DNA of 64,000 bases, taken from NCBI GenBank assembly GCA_964515115.1, contig CAZESB010000004.1, forward strand, positions 3,551 to 67,550, given 5' to 3'. The translations under genes were made by a program, and so were the position numbers. Each line of letters begins with the position of its first letter. The stretch's first letter is position 1. The DNA comes from UBA1370 sp964515115 (GTDB lineage Bacteria > Patescibacteriota > Microgenomatia > UBA1400 > PJMF01). The notes under the pieces were generated by a model, which saw only the letters and a list, made by a program, of their open reading frames with translations, had not been told where the DNA came from and did not search any database. Of this stretch, positions 37,502-46,244 are shown piece after piece.

Positions 37502-39367
37502 TTATAGGCGGACGCGCAAGTAAAGGCGACGGATACCGGCCCCGGCTGATTTTTCTTTAAATATCTCCACCGGGGTGATCTCGCTGGTGTTGCTGACATG
37601 AGGACCGCCGCAAAGCTCCTTGGAGATCCAGTCTTTGTCCTGATCTTTACCGATGGTAAAAACAGAAACTTCATCGGCATATTTTTCTCTGAAAAAAGCC
37701 AGCGCGCCGGCAGCTAGAGCCGCTTCCTTGCTCATAGTTTGCTGAACCACCGGCAGTCCGGCCGCAATCCAGTCATTGATGGTTTTTTCCACCACTGCTT
37801 TTTCTTCATTAGTCAAACTTTCGGGGTGAGTAAAATCAAAACGTAATCTCTTTTCCGTAATGTTGCTGCCTCTTTGCTCCACGTGCTGGCCCAAAACTTG
37901 CCTGAGCGCAGCGTGCAGTAAATGGGTGGCGGTATGAAACTGCGTCGTCTGCTCACTTTGATCAGCTAAGCCTCCCCGAAATTTACCGGCAGAGGCTGTT
38001 CTGGAGGCCGCTGCGTGAGCTGCTTTGGCTTTATCAAAATCGGCCTGCTCCAGATTTTGACCTTTTTCGGCTGCAATTTCTTGAGTCAATTCAAAAGGAA
38101 AACCATAGGTTTCATACAAGCGAAAAGCCGTTTCACCATCTAATTTGGCAATCTTTTCCAGTTCCCGCAAACCCTTCTCCAAAGTCCGGGCAAACTTTAG
38201 TTCTTCCTGGGTGAGAATTTCGGTGATTTTAGCCTGATTAGCAACCACTGAAGGGTAAGGTTGGCGATAAATTTCTGCTACCACCCCCACTAACTCACCA
38301 ATAAAAGGTCTAGTAATACCGATCATTTTGCCATACCTAATTGCCCGGCGCACCAGTCTTCTTGAAAAATAGCCTTGCTCTTTGTTGTCAGGGTAAACGC
38401 CGTCATCAGCCAACATCACTGCTGCTCGCAAGTGATCGGCAATTACTCGAAATGATCGATCGGTCGTTTCGTCGTGATTGTATTTGGCACCGCTAACCAA
38501 CTCGAGTTTCTGAATAAGCGGCGTGAAAAATTCCGTCTTAAAAACATCCGGGTCATCATCAACAGCCGCCAACATTCTCTCCAAACCGCCCCCGAAATCG
38601 ACATTTTTTTTGGGCAAATCTACAAAACTACCATCCGGTTGTTTTTGGTATTGCATGAAAACCGAGTTGCCGATTTCCAAAAACCGGCCGCAATCACAGT
38701 TGACGTGACAGGGTTTATCAGCCCATTTTGATTGCTGATGAATTCTTAGCTCTTCACCAAAATCATAAAAAATTTCACTATCAGGACCACCTGGCTCACC
38801 TGCCGGCATCACGTCTGGCGCTCCAGCGCGCGACCACCAATTGCTGTCATGATAGTAAAAAATCCTCCCTCCTTGCAGACCTTTTTCCCAGGCACTATCA
38901 ATGACTTCAGCCTCTATCCCCTGAGCAGCAAAAAGCTCTTGCCAAATCTGCACCGATTCGGTGTCTTTGGGAATATTTAACTCTGAATTTCCTGCATAAA
39001 CTGTAGTGTATAAACGTTGAGGATCCAAACCAAGTTCAACAGTCAAAAACTCAAAAATCCAGGCTAACTGCTCTTTTTTGAAATAATCGCCAAAAGACCA
39101 ATTACCCAACATCTCAAAATAAGTGGTGTGTCTATTGTCGCCAACCTCTTCAATATCCTGAGAGCGAAAACTCTTCTGGCTATCAGCTATCCGCGTCCCC
39201 TGGGGATGTTCAGCGCCCAAAAAATACTCGATCATGGGCTGCATACCTGATCCGGTAAAAAGAGTGGTGGGATCATTTTCCGGCACCAGAGAAGCTGAGG
39301 GCACAATGGCGTGACCTCGCTCTTTAAAGAAAGCCAAATATTTTTGTCTCAATTCGTTTGGTGACAT
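37502..39367 (-). CDS. alaS: Alanyl-tRNA synthetase, short form
   Basis: 621 residues, against ~875 for common bacterial AlaRS. The catalytic domain (ELRQKYLAFFKERGHAIVPSASLVP... TLFTGSGMQPM) and editing domain are present, the latter with its zinc motifs HTATH and CGGPHV. The protein ends right after the editing domain (GAGIRRLYLRVRL), so the C-Ala domain is absent. Such mini-AlaRS forms are known from CPR bacteria. ATG 39367 is chosen because the upstream ATG at 39391 lies inside the -10 box. Confidence 0.95.
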   Translation of the reverse strand: MSPNELRQKYLAFFKERGHAIVPSASLVPENDPTTLFTGSGMQPMIEYFLGAEHPQGTRIADSQKSFRSQDIEEVGDNRHTTYFEMLGNWSFGDYFKKEQLAWIFEFLTVELGLDPQRLYTTVYAGNSELNIPKDTESVQIWQELFAAQGIEAEVIDSAWEKGLQGGRIFYYHDSNWWSRAGAPDVMPAGEPGGPDSEIFYDFGEELRIHQQSKWADKPCHVNCDCGRFLEIGNSVFMQYQKQPDGSFVDLPKKNVDFGGGLERMLAAVDDDPDVFKTEFFTPLIQKLELVSGAKYNHDETTDRSFRVIADHLRAAVMLADDGVYPDNKEQGYFSRRLVRRAIRYGKMIGITRPFIGELVGVVAEIYRQPYPSVVANQAKITEILTQEELKFARTLEKGLRELEKIAKLDGETAFRLYETYGFPFELTQEIAAEKGQNLEQADFDKAKAAHAAASRTASAGKFRGGLADQSEQTTQFHTATHLLHAALRQVLGQHVEQRGSNITEKRLRFDFTHPESLTNEEKAVVEKTINDWIAAGLPVVQQTMSKEAALAAGALAFFREKYADEVSVFTIGKDQDKDWISKELCGGPHVSNTSEITPVEIFKEKSAGAGIRRLYLRVRL

Positions 39368-39389
39368 AAAAATCGTTTTTCCCACCCGC

Positions 39390-39398
39390 ATTATACCA
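39390..39398 (-). promoter_or_regulatory. Extended -10 promoter of alaS
   Basis: TGGTATAAT on the minus strand, consensus -10 with extended TG. It ends 22 nt before ATG 39367. A purine-rich GGGTGGG follows, which may serve as the ribosome site. The hexamer overlaps the alternative ATG 39391, which rules that start out. Confidence 0.6.
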
Positions 39399-39412
39399 AT
39401 TGCTGAAAATTG

Positions 39413-39718
39413 CTAAAGACCACGGAATTTTTCATCTTTTGGGGATTTGGAACCAGGCTGATTTTTCGAGGCCGCTTTGAACAATGATTCAGCTTGCTGA
39501 CGTAAAGCCGCTACCACTTCCGGTAAGGGCAGATCCGGAGAATCAATCACGCCTTCTTGATACAGAATTTTTCTGGCTTCTTCAAGCTTCTCTCTTAAAT
39601 TTCGGCGAAAATCTTCACCTTTATCCGTGCCAAAAGCCAGATAACCAATCATTCCGGTCAGCAAACCTACCATAAATCCGGCTCCAAATGATTGAGTTTC
39701 TTTTGTTTTACGCGCCAT
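39413..39718 (-). CDS. YtxH-like small membrane-associated protein
   Basis: 101 residues. A short glycine-rich hydrophobic span (GAGFMVGLLTGMIGYLAFGT, ~12-31) followed by a charged helix (DFRRNLREKLEEARKIL) is the YtxH/gas-vesicle-like layout found in many small envelope proteins. Function unknown. It lies between alaS and a DUF948-like gene on the same strand. Confidence 0.55.
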   Translation of the reverse strand: MARKTKETQSFGAGFMVGLLTGMIGYLAFGTDKGEDFRRNLREKLEEARKILYQEGVIDSPDLPLPEVVAALRQQAESLFKAASKNQPGSKSPKDEKFRGL

Positions 39719-39739
39719 ATCCGGTTATTTCTTATTCCC

Positions 39740-40021
39740 TTATTTCCTCGGCTTTTTATCTTCTTTATCTCGATGAAGCCAATTAACAAACAATTCAAAC
39801 ATCTTCATCCCTGTCTGCAAACCCGCAGCTGCCCCACCAAAGTTAGCCAAAGGAGCGGTGACCAATTCAATTCTTGACTCAACTGTGTCGAGGGTGCTAT
39901 TGACTTTTTCCAAAGTTCTTTTGAGCTGAATTAAAACTAAAACCAGCTGAAATCCTACCACTGACAAAACAACGGTGAGAATAACTAAGACGATAGTAAA
40001 AACAATTGGTAGATAATCCAT
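39740..40021 (-). CDS. DUF948-like small membrane protein
   Basis: 93 residues. One N-terminal membrane span (VFTIVLVILTVVLSVVGFQLVLVLI) followed by a heptad-like helix (LKRTLEKVNSTLDTVESRI) and a glycine/alanine-rich part, the DUF948 layout. Function unknown; often found with YtxH-like genes as here. AAAGGAA precedes ATG 40021 and TATACT lies at 40043-40048, so it starts a short transcript with a normal leader. Confidence 0.55.
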   Translation of the reverse strand: MDYLPIVFTIVLVILTVVLSVVGFQLVLVLIQLKRTLEKVNSTLDTVESRIELVTAPLANFGGAAAGLQTGMKMFELFVNWLHRDKEDKKPRK

Positions 40022-40050
40022 AAATTCCTTTTAGTAATTTCTAGTATAGC

Positions 40051-40695
40051 CTAATACTGCACATAAACTGTTCTTGATTCCGTGTTAGTTTTGCCTCTTC
40101 TGTCCGTAGCCTCGACAGTGATGGAAGAAATTCCTTCCGATTCAAAAAAAAGCTCCGTGGTAAAGCTGCCGTCCGGCCGTAACGCCACCGGTTGAGAATT
40201 GACCGTCACCACCGCGTCGGGCACGGTCTTGCCCTCAACTATAACCCGAGCGGCAACAGTTGCTTCTGCGCTAGGAGCGGTGATCGCCAAATCGGGAGGC
40301 TTGTTAAGATTGAACCACTGAAAACCAACGTAACCCACCAAACTCAAAAAAACTGCCGCCAAGGACACAACAAAGATAGTAATCGGTGTAAAAGAGCGCT
40401 GCCTTTTAAGCACAGGCTTGATAAACTCACGGGGCACCAGCTTTCCCTTGGCGCTCTCTTTGTAATCACGCCTCAACAGGGCCAAAAGCGGTTGAGCATC
40501 AAACCCCAGTACTCGGGCGTAGGTTTTAATATATCCCTTAACAAAAGTAGCCGCCGGCAACTTGGAAAATTCGTTATTTTCCAAAGCTTCAAGATACTCT
40601 TGCCGAATTCGGGTCCGTTTTGCCAATTGTTCTAGAGATAAATGATGAGAAACGCGCTCTTCTTGAAGCACTTCCCCAATAGTTCTGGTTCTCAT
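40051..40695 (-). CDS. RodZ-like helix-turn-helix membrane protein
   Basis: 214 residues. N-terminal RodZ-type helix-turn-helix (IGEVLQEERVSHHLSLEQLAKRTRIRQEYLEALE, ~6-39; then VKGYIKTYARVLGFDAQPLL), a membrane span near residue 100-122 (ITIFVVSLAAVFLSLVGYVGF), and an outer Ig-like/glucodextranase-like domain (EATVAARVIVEGKTVPDAVVTVN). RodZ links cytoskeleton and cell wall synthesis; no MreB lies nearby. Shine-Dalgarno GAGG before ATG 40695. Confidence 0.8.
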   Translation of the reverse strand: MRTRTIGEVLQEERVSHHLSLEQLAKRTRIRQEYLEALENNEFSKLPAATFVKGYIKTYARVLGFDAQPLLALLRRDYKESAKGKLVPREFIKPVLKRQRSFTPITIFVVSLAAVFLSLVGYVGFQWFNLNKPPDLAITAPSAEATVAARVIVEGKTVPDAVVTVNSQPVALRPDGSFTTELFFESEGISSITVEATDRRGKTNTESRTVYVQY

Positions 40696-40709
40696 ATCAA
40701 CAGCCTCAA

Positions 40710-41141
40710 TTAAACGATCTTTGCTTTCACTATGGCCGACACGCGGGCGCCGTCTGCTTTGCCTTGGACTCGTTGCATCACCTGACCAATAATTCTGCCC
40801 ATATTTTTTTCCTCAGCGCCAGCCACAACTTCCTCAACTATTTTTGTCAATTCTTCATCTGAAAGTTGCTGAGGCAAATAATCCTTAAGCACAGCCGCCT
40901 TGGTTTTTTCTTCAGTAACTAAGTCTGCTCTGCCGGCTTTTTCATAATCAACTAAAACTTCTTCGATTTGCTTAACCTGGCGAGCAATCACTTGCTGAAT
41001 TTCAGCCTCATTGAGTTCGCCAGCATCAATCTCAATATTTTTAATTTCTGCCAGCAGGTATCTTAACACCCCCAACTTGACTGTATTGCGGTCACGCAGG
41101 GCTTGCTTCATGTCTGCTGTGAGTTGATCTTTTAGTTTCAT
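40710..41141 (-). CDS. GatB/YqeY domain protein
   Basis: 143 residues matching YqeY: MKLKDQLTADMKQALRDRNTVKLGVLRYLLAEIKNIEI at the start, YLPQQLSDEELTKIV in the middle and MGRIIGQVMQRVQGKADGARVSAIVK at the end. The domain is the tRNA-binding tail domain of GatB, here stand-alone; its role is unclear but linked to translation. AAGGAAT before ATG 41141. Confidence 0.88.
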   Translation of the reverse strand: MKLKDQLTADMKQALRDRNTVKLGVLRYLLAEIKNIEIDAGELNEAEIQQVIARQVKQIEEVLVDYEKAGRADLVTEEKTKAAVLKDYLPQQLSDEELTKIVEEVVAGAEEKNMGRIIGQVMQRVQGKADGARVSAIVKAKIV

Positions 41142-41174
41142 AATATTCCTTTATGCTCGGCTTAATTGTTAAAC

Positions 41175-41912
41175 TTAGCGAAGGTAGGTGCCAAGGATTT
41201 CTAACATGTCTGCAGTTGAGTAAGCGCCAGCCAGAACTTCCTTCTCGCCCGTTTCCGGAAAGATCAGAACTGTCGACGGCGTCCCTTGCAGGCCAATTTC
41301 TTGAGCGTTCTGGTACTCAGCCTGGACGGCATTTTTGCTTTCATCAGACTCAAGGCAATCAGTGATTTCAACATCAAGGTTGCTAGCTTTTGCTATTAGC
41401 AAGCTGGTTTTTTCGTCCTCAGAAGCAGTGACAGGAACCATCTCTTGATAGTAAGCTTGGACAAATTCCCAGAATTTATCACTGCCACCTTCACGGCCAA
41501 CACATTCAGCAGCTTGAGCCTCTTTTACAGAACCCATTAGAGGATAGTGTCGGATTACCCAGGCAACTTCGCCTTCGAACTCTGCCATCACCGCTTCCAT
41601 GGTTTCATGGAAACGAGCGCAATAAATACAATTTAAGTCCAAATATTCCACCAAAATCATCCTGGCAGACTCAACCTCTCCCTGAACAAAATCCTCAGTC
41701 GTAACAGCCGTAGCCGCCTGCGGATTTTTTCCTCGGTAACTAATTGGCTCCGGCGATTCTACCACTTCATCGCGGCCAAAAAACAGCTTTTTGGATTCAG
41801 AAAAGAAATTTTGTTCGCTCATGGAAGCCGAAGCGATTAAAAATCCCAAAACAAAAACGCCAATCAGGGCAAGAAATAGTAGTTTGCTTTTATTACTCAA
41901 CTCTTTTTTCAT
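41175..41912 (-). CDS. Membrane-anchored DsbA-like thiol oxidoreductase
   Basis: 245 residues. N-terminal membrane anchor (LLFLALIGVFVLGFLIASAS, 11-30), then a thioredoxin-fold domain with CIYC (C95-C98) in LVEYLDLNCIYCARFH and a cis-proline in LQGTPSTV. It would make or shuffle disulfides of exported proteins. ATG 41912 is chosen so that the anchor starts correctly. A paralogue with CPFC lies at 56647. No DsbB or VKOR partner is visible. Confidence 0.85.
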   Translation of the reverse strand: MKKELSNKSKLLFLALIGVFVLGFLIASASMSEQNFFSESKKLFFGRDEVVESPEPISYRGKNPQAATAVTTEDFVQGEVESARMILVEYLDLNCIYCARFHETMEAVMAEFEGEVAWVIRHYPLMGSVKEAQAAECVGREGGSDKFWEFVQAYYQEMVPVTASEDEKTSLLIAKASNLDVEITDCLESDESKNAVQAEYQNAQEIGLQGTPSTVLIFPETGEKEVLAGAYSTADMLEILGTYLR

Positions 41913-41951
41913 TATCCCTATCTTTATATACTCTGGCCAAAAACGCAAGCC

Positions 41952-41980
41952 TTGACAAACCGAGTGGGGTGGGTGATAAG
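41952..41980 (+). promoter_or_regulatory. Promoter of prmC
   Basis: Consensus TTGACA (41952-41957), 17-bp spacer, GATAAG (41975-41980). The start would be near 41987, only a few bases before GTG 41991, so the leader is very short or absent. It lies in the divergent spacer with the DsbA-like gene. Confidence 0.6.
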
Positions 41981-41990
41981 GTGATAAAAT

Positions 41991-42758
41991 GTGACTGTGT
42001 CAAGAAAATTTTCTCCGTATGAGATGAATCAGTTGTTGCGAGCGGGCATTAATCCCGACTCCATTGTTGGCAACGACGAAACGCCAGTGGAGTACCTTAC
42101 TGGCCAAGTTGATTTTTGCGGTCTGAGTTTTAAGGTGAATCGCCATGTGCTCATTCCTCGGATTGAAACCGAAGAACTGGTAGAACTGGCTAAAAATGAA
42201 ATTAAGGCGGCGCGGGGTCGCACTCTCAATATCGCGGATATCGGCACCGGCAGTGGTGCTATTGCTATTAGTTTGGGTAGATTTATGCTGGATGATGGTC
42301 GGCCGTTCAACACTATCGCCACCGATATTTCTCCCGACGCGCTGATGGTAGCTAAACAAAATTGTCAAAATTTAATCAGCCAAACGGAGTTGGATCGTCA
42401 TCGTTCAACTATCAATTTTATTTTGAGCAACCTGTTCTTGCAATTTCCAGCTAAAAAACTGGACCTGATCGTGGCCAATCTGCCATATATCCCGTCAAAG
42501 CGAATCGGTTTTTTGGCTCAGTCGGTGAGGGATTTTGAGCCTCATCTGGCTTTGGATGGAGGTTTAGATGGCTTTAGGTTGATTGATAATTTGCTGGAAC
42601 AAGCGCCAGAGTTCCTGAAACCAGCCGGCTGCGTGCTGCTGGAAGTGGACTTTACTCACGATCAATCGGTTTTTACAGATTTGCCGGCGCGGTGGCAAAT
42701 CGAACTGATTGAAGACTCTTTTCACAAACAAAGATTTGCCAAACTGACTCTCCACTAA
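41991..42758 (+). CDS. prmC: Release factor glutamine methyltransferase
   Basis: 255 residues. Conserved TPVEYLTGQVDFCGLSFKV and VLIPRIETEELVE, SAM-binding ADIGTGSGA (G85-TGSG) and the N-L-P-Y motif (163-166, in place of the more usual NPPY) identify the HemK/PrmC family, which methylates the GGQ glutamine of RF1 and RF2. The N-terminal helical domain is shortened. GTG 41991 is the likely start; it is not preceded by a Shine-Dalgarno. Confidence 0.9.
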   Translation: MTVSRKFSPYEMNQLLRAGINPDSIVGNDETPVEYLTGQVDFCGLSFKVNRHVLIPRIETEELVELAKNEIKAARGRTLNIADIGTGSGAIAISLGRFMLDDGRPFNTIATDISPDALMVAKQNCQNLISQTELDRHRSTINFILSNLFLQFPAKKLDLIVANLPYIPSKRIGFLAQSVRDFEPHLALDGGLDGFRLIDNLLEQAPEFLKPAGCVLLEVDFTHDQSVFTDLPARWQIELIEDSFHKQRFAKLTLH

Positions 42759-43140
42759 ACTTCATTTCCGGCCCGCCCCAGTTATTCAACCATATCACCT
42801 CAATAATTTTATACGGACTTTGTAATTTAGTCACGCCATCAAGATAAATTGAGCGGTTTGCCCACTAGCTCAATAACTTTTTTGAAGATTTTTGCTGATC
42901 GCGGAAAGGTTATTATAGGGATAGCAAAATCACTTTTCTCAGTCTGTTCTACAAAGTTCTGTTTTGCCTGGGTTTTTATGGTTATGGCGGGTTGGAAAAG
43001 CGTGAGATTGGTGCTTTTATTTTCCTCAATTTTTGCGTAATATAAGTATAGAGCAAATTAACACTAGTGCTGTAAATATAAAACTTTAAGTAGCTTGCAT
43101 TTTATCATCTGCTTGAATTATATAGGATTTGCAGCTGAGA
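42759..43140. other. Intergenic stretch with a possible gene remnant
   Basis: 382 bases without a convincing intact gene. On the minus strand two open frames with protein-like composition adjoin and are out of register by one base: 42839-43057 (73 codons, no start codon) and a frame from 42864 leftward through ~42765. They may be a decayed gene. A plus-strand promoter-like pair, TTGCAT (43095-43100) and TATATA (43119-43124), precedes the next gene. Confidence 0.35.
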
Positions 43141-43887
43141 ATGGGGGGCATGCTTATTGGAGCAACCTTTCTTTTAGCCATTTTATTGACTGCGCTTTTA
43201 ACACTCTTGCTCCATTATTGCTCTCAAAAAAAACTTTTATCACCACATTATTCTTCCTTCAGCACTCCTACCGGCATAGGTTTAACCTTTTTAAACAGCT
43301 TTCTGTTTTCTGCCATCTTAGCCATGATGCTTCACGCTTCAGCGATCAACCTGAACATCTTTAGGCCAGCTTTGGCAAGGAATACTTTGAGCGAGAGCGT
43401 GGGCATTTTTCCGGAAAATGCCGTTGTTATCCCCTCTCCCATCACCACTTTTCAGCCTTACGGCAGAACCCCGGAACCAACTACTTTGCTCACCCAGGTT
43501 TTGAACCAAGCAGAGGGAGAAGAAACTGTAGCACCTGTATCAACACCTCCTCCCTCAACTGCTCCGGCACCAACGCCCGATGGTCAACTCATAGAATCAG
43601 AGCCAGCGGTCTATGTGCTCAGTATCAATGGAGAAATCAAAGGCTACACTACAGCGTATCTTCATAATCTCACCATTCTCAAGGACCTAATCGCGGATAG
43701 TCGGGTGATGGTAACTGTTAAATCGGGATACGTGAAATTTTTGAATCTGGAAACCGGCCGACTGCTCAATGCCAACGTTATTGCCCCTGCAGAATGGGAA
43801 AAATTCCACCCCGACGAAGAGTTGGCGGATTGGGAAACTGAAAATCACAATGTTTATCCAACTGATTTAACTCCACTCACGTTCTAA
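43141..43887 (+). CDS. Hypothetical membrane protein with P/T-rich linker
   Basis: About 248 residues; no family recognised. Two hydrophobic N-terminal segments (FLLAILLTALLTLLLHY and LTFLNSFLFSAILAMMLHASAI) are followed by a proline/threonine-rich linker (PVSTPPPSTAPAPTP) and a ~100-residue C-terminal domain likely outside the cell. The start is uncertain: ATG 43141, ATG 43150 (next to a GGGGGG run) or TTG 43129. Its end overlaps the convergent HAD gene by 11 bases. Confidence 0.6.
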   Translation: MGGMLIGATFLLAILLTALLTLLLHYCSQKKLLSPHYSSFSTPTGIGLTFLNSFLFSAILAMMLHASAINLNIFRPALARNTLSESVGIFPENAVVIPSPITTFQPYGRTPEPTTLLTQVLNQAEGEETVAPVSTPPPSTAPAPTPDGQLIESEPAVYVLSINGEIKGYTTAYLHNLTILKDLIADSRVMVTVKSGYVKFLNLETGRLLNANVIAPAEWEKFHPDEELADWETENHNVYPTDLTPLTF

Positions 43888-44518
43888 CAAAATCAAGCAA
43901 TTCTTGCGGCGTCTGAATCATAACGTCGGGATCGGACTGGGCCAAAATGGAGCCGTCATGATAGCCCCAAGTTACTGCCGCAACTGGCAAGTTAATTCTT
44001 TTGGCTGCCTCAATGTCTCTAACTTCATCGCCTACATACAAAACGTTGGTTGGGCTGAGCTGAAACTCATCCAACATCGTTTGCATGGCAATGTCTTTGT
44101 GAAAGACCGTCTCATCAACTCTGATAAAATCGACAGGAGTAAGCTTGTTATTTTGGATAAAATTGCGGGGATTTTCTTCGTTGCTGGAAGTAAGAATGCC
44201 AGTGGTAAAGCCACTTTCTTTGAGATTTTTGAGTAACTCAGCGATACCGGGAAAAGGTTTAATTTCGTTGATTCTCAGACTTACCTCCGCCGCCACTTGG
44301 CGGGAAATTTCCGAGAGCAATGCTAAAGGTACTCCCAGTTGCGTGTAACCCTCCATGCCTGGTGTTAGGCGAAATTTCTGCAGCATAGCTGGAGAAATGG
44401 CTGGGTAGCCGCGCTGTTCAATAATGTCGCTGATAACCGCCACAGTCACTTCTAATGAATCAGCCAAAGTGCCATCATAGTCAAAAACCACGTGAGTAAA
44501 TTTTGACATTGAGTTCAT
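43877..44518 (-). CDS. HAD-family phosphatase (phosphoglycolate phosphatase-like)
   Basis: 213 residues. HAD motifs are clear: DYDGTLADS (motif I), ILTSSNEE (motif II), the lysine in FHKDIAM (motif III) and YVGDEVRDIEAAK (motif IV), with a helical cap as in PGP/Gph enzymes. Substrate not determinable. It begins immediately after the citryl-CoA lyase-like gene, with AAGGAAA upstream, and so belongs to the ATP-citrate lyase operon. Confidence 0.85.
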   Translation of the reverse strand: MNSMSKFTHVVFDYDGTLADSLEVTVAVISDIIEQRGYPAISPAMLQKFRLTPGMEGYTQLGVPLALLSEISRQVAAEVSLRINEIKPFPGIAELLKNLKESGFTTGILTSSNEENPRNFIQNNKLTPVDFIRVDETVFHKDIAMQTMLDEFQLSPTNVLYVGDEVRDIEAAKRINLPVAAVTWGYHDGSILAQSDPDVMIQTPQELLDFVRT

Positions 44519-45304
44519 TTATTGATTTCCTTTTTCCTCATTTGGTAAATCTGCTGAATAGGCAACGTCAGCTTTCGGCAAACGGCGAACGCCATTTTTT
44601 TGTTGTTTCTCCTCAGCAATGTGAGCAATACTACCGGCTACTCTGGCCAGGCCAAAAATAGCGTTACCAACTTCGAGAGAAAAACCCAGGGTCAACAGCA
44701 AAGCAGCCATGGCGCCATCAATGTTGATAACCAGTTTTTTGCCAACCGCATATTCCAGATGCGTCTCTACTGTATAGGCAATGTTGAGGTACTGTAAATC
44801 TAGACCTTCATTTTTAGCCATTTCAAAAATAATTTTAGTTCTGGGATCGATGGTGGTATAAAGCGGATGACCAAATCCCGGCAGTCGCTGGTTTTTGCTC
44901 TGGTAGTCATTGATGAGGTTGATGGTGGCTTGTTCAATATCGTTAGTGGCTGCTGGTTGAAGTTGGCTGAAAATTTGCATGGCGCCCAAGACCGCCCCAC
45001 CATGAAGCGGACCGAGGGCAAGTAAGGTTGAGGCCATGGCGGTGAGCATGTCGTTGCCGGAAGCGGCTACCACTCTGGGCACAAAACCAGAGGCAGGATT
45101 GATGCCGTGATCGATAGCAGCGACCAAAAGAACGTTGAGTAATTTGTTCTCGCCTTTTGAAGGTTTGCGGCCGGTGATAGAAAGAAACAGGGTTGAGGTA
45201 AAGTCGGCTTCGGCAATCAGTTCTTCCAGGAGTTGGCCTCTCAGTTCTAAGCCTTCTTCGGTGTGGCCACTAATAGCTGTTTTAAATTTTAGGTCCGCGG
45301 ACAT
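44519..45304 (-). CDS. Citryl-CoA lyase (citrate synthase-like)
   Basis: 261 residues. A citrate synthase fold of the kind found at the C-terminus of ATP-citrate lyase: DHGINPASGFVPRVVAASG (65-83), GPLHGGAVLGA (H101), GFGHPLYTTIDPR (H146, R155) and the catalytic aspartate in NIDGAMAAL (D196). It would split citryl-CoA to acetyl-CoA and oxaloacetate. ATG 45304 is preferred to TTG 45322, with GGAG upstream. It follows two citryl-CoA synthetase-like genes, and no other TCA-cycle gene is present in the window. Confidence 0.8.
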   Translation of the reverse strand: MSADLKFKTAISGHTEEGLELRGQLLEELIAEADFTSTLFLSITGRKPSKGENKLLNVLLVAAIDHGINPASGFVPRVVAASGNDMLTAMASTLLALGPLHGGAVLGAMQIFSQLQPAATNDIEQATINLINDYQSKNQRLPGFGHPLYTTIDPRTKIIFEMAKNEGLDLQYLNIAYTVETHLEYAVGKKLVINIDGAMAALLLTLGFSLEVGNAIFGLARVAGSIAHIAEEKQQKNGVRRLPKADVAYSADLPNEEKGNQ

Positions 45305-45311
45305 AGTCTTT

Positions 45312-46244
45312 TTATTCTCCAATATTTAGTGCTTTTAATAAATGGGAAACAAGATCAGTGGGAGTGTCGGAAATAATGGCGCCGGCTTGGGTGAGAGCGG
45401 TGATTTTGCCCTCTCTGGTTCCGGCAGATTTACTGACAATAGCGCCAGCATGACCAAAAGCCACACCTTGAGGAAGGGTTTCCGCAAAGATGCCAGAAAT
45501 AAAAGCGACCACCGGTTTAGAAAATTTGCTGGCAATCATGGCTTCAGCCAAATTTTCTTCGTAAGTGCCGCCTATTTCGCCGATAATAACCACCGCTTTG
45601 GTTTCATCATCCGCGGCTAGGTCTGGCAGCAGGTCGGCAAAAGTGGTGCCGATAAAACGATCGCCACCAATACCAAGCACGGTGGTTTGGGGAATTCTAC
45701 TTTCGGTAAGCAAGTTGGCAATGGTATTGGCCATACCGCCGCTTTTGGCAATAACCGCCACGCCGCCCTCGGGCATGATTGCCAAATCAGAGCCGGGATT
45801 CATAAACTGGCTCAAGTTGCCGCCACCCATAGAACCAACCACTGATTTACCAGGACTGACGATGCCGATGGAGCTAGGACCCACAACCCGAACTTCGGCA
45901 GCCCGCGCTAGCTCAATAATTGCCGCTGTATCAGCGGTCGGTACGCCTTCAGCGATGCAATGAATCAACGGCACCCGCACTTCAATCGCTTCGCGGGCTG
46001 CCTCCAAAACAAACGTGGGTGGAGCATAAATACTGGAGGCATTAATTTCCGAGTGAAAACTGAGAGCTTCGGCGACACTGTTGTAAACCGGCACACCTTC
46101 TACCTGTTGACCACCTTTTCCCGGAGTGACTCCAGCCAGAACAGGTGCACCATTCTTCTGCATCCACTGCAGAACTCGCGTCCCCTCTTTGCCGGTGATG
46201 CCTTGAATAAGAAATCTGGTGTTTGCGTTAATGAGAATGGCCAT
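45312..46244 (-). CDS. Citryl-CoA synthetase small subunit (SucD-like)
   Basis: 310 residues with the SucD/ACL CoA-binding and ligase fold: FLIQGITGKEGTRVLQW (11-27), CIAEGVP, VGPSSIGI, GIGGDRFIGTTFADLL, GEIGG (222-226) and the phospho-histidine loop FGHAGAIV (H265). The wording GGDRxxGTTF and FGHAGA is closer to ATP-citrate lyase than to SucD (GGDPIPG, MGHAGA). ATG 46244 is preferred to TTG 46250; it overlaps the end of the large subunit by 17 bases, implying coupled, equimolar synthesis. Confidence 0.8.
   Translation of the reverse strand: MAILINANTRFLIQGITGKEGTRVLQWMQKNGAPVLAGVTPGKGGQQVEGVPVYNSVAEALSFHSEINASSIYAPPTFVLEAAREAIEVRVPLIHCIAEGVPTADTAAIIELARAAEVRVVGPSSIGIVSPGKSVVGSMGGGNLSQFMNPGSDLAIMPEGGVAVIAKSGGMANTIANLLTESRIPQTTVLGIGGDRFIGTTFADLLPDLAADDETKAVVIIGEIGGTYEENLAEAMIASKFSKPVVAFISGIFAETLPQGVAFGHAGAIVSKSAGTREGKITALTQAGAIISDTPTDLVSHLLKALNIGE

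Noticed and set aside
42849..43040. 63-aa plus-strand ORF in the prmC downstream gap
   Set aside because: No ribosome site or promoter and no recognisable features; the minus-strand frames have more protein-like composition.
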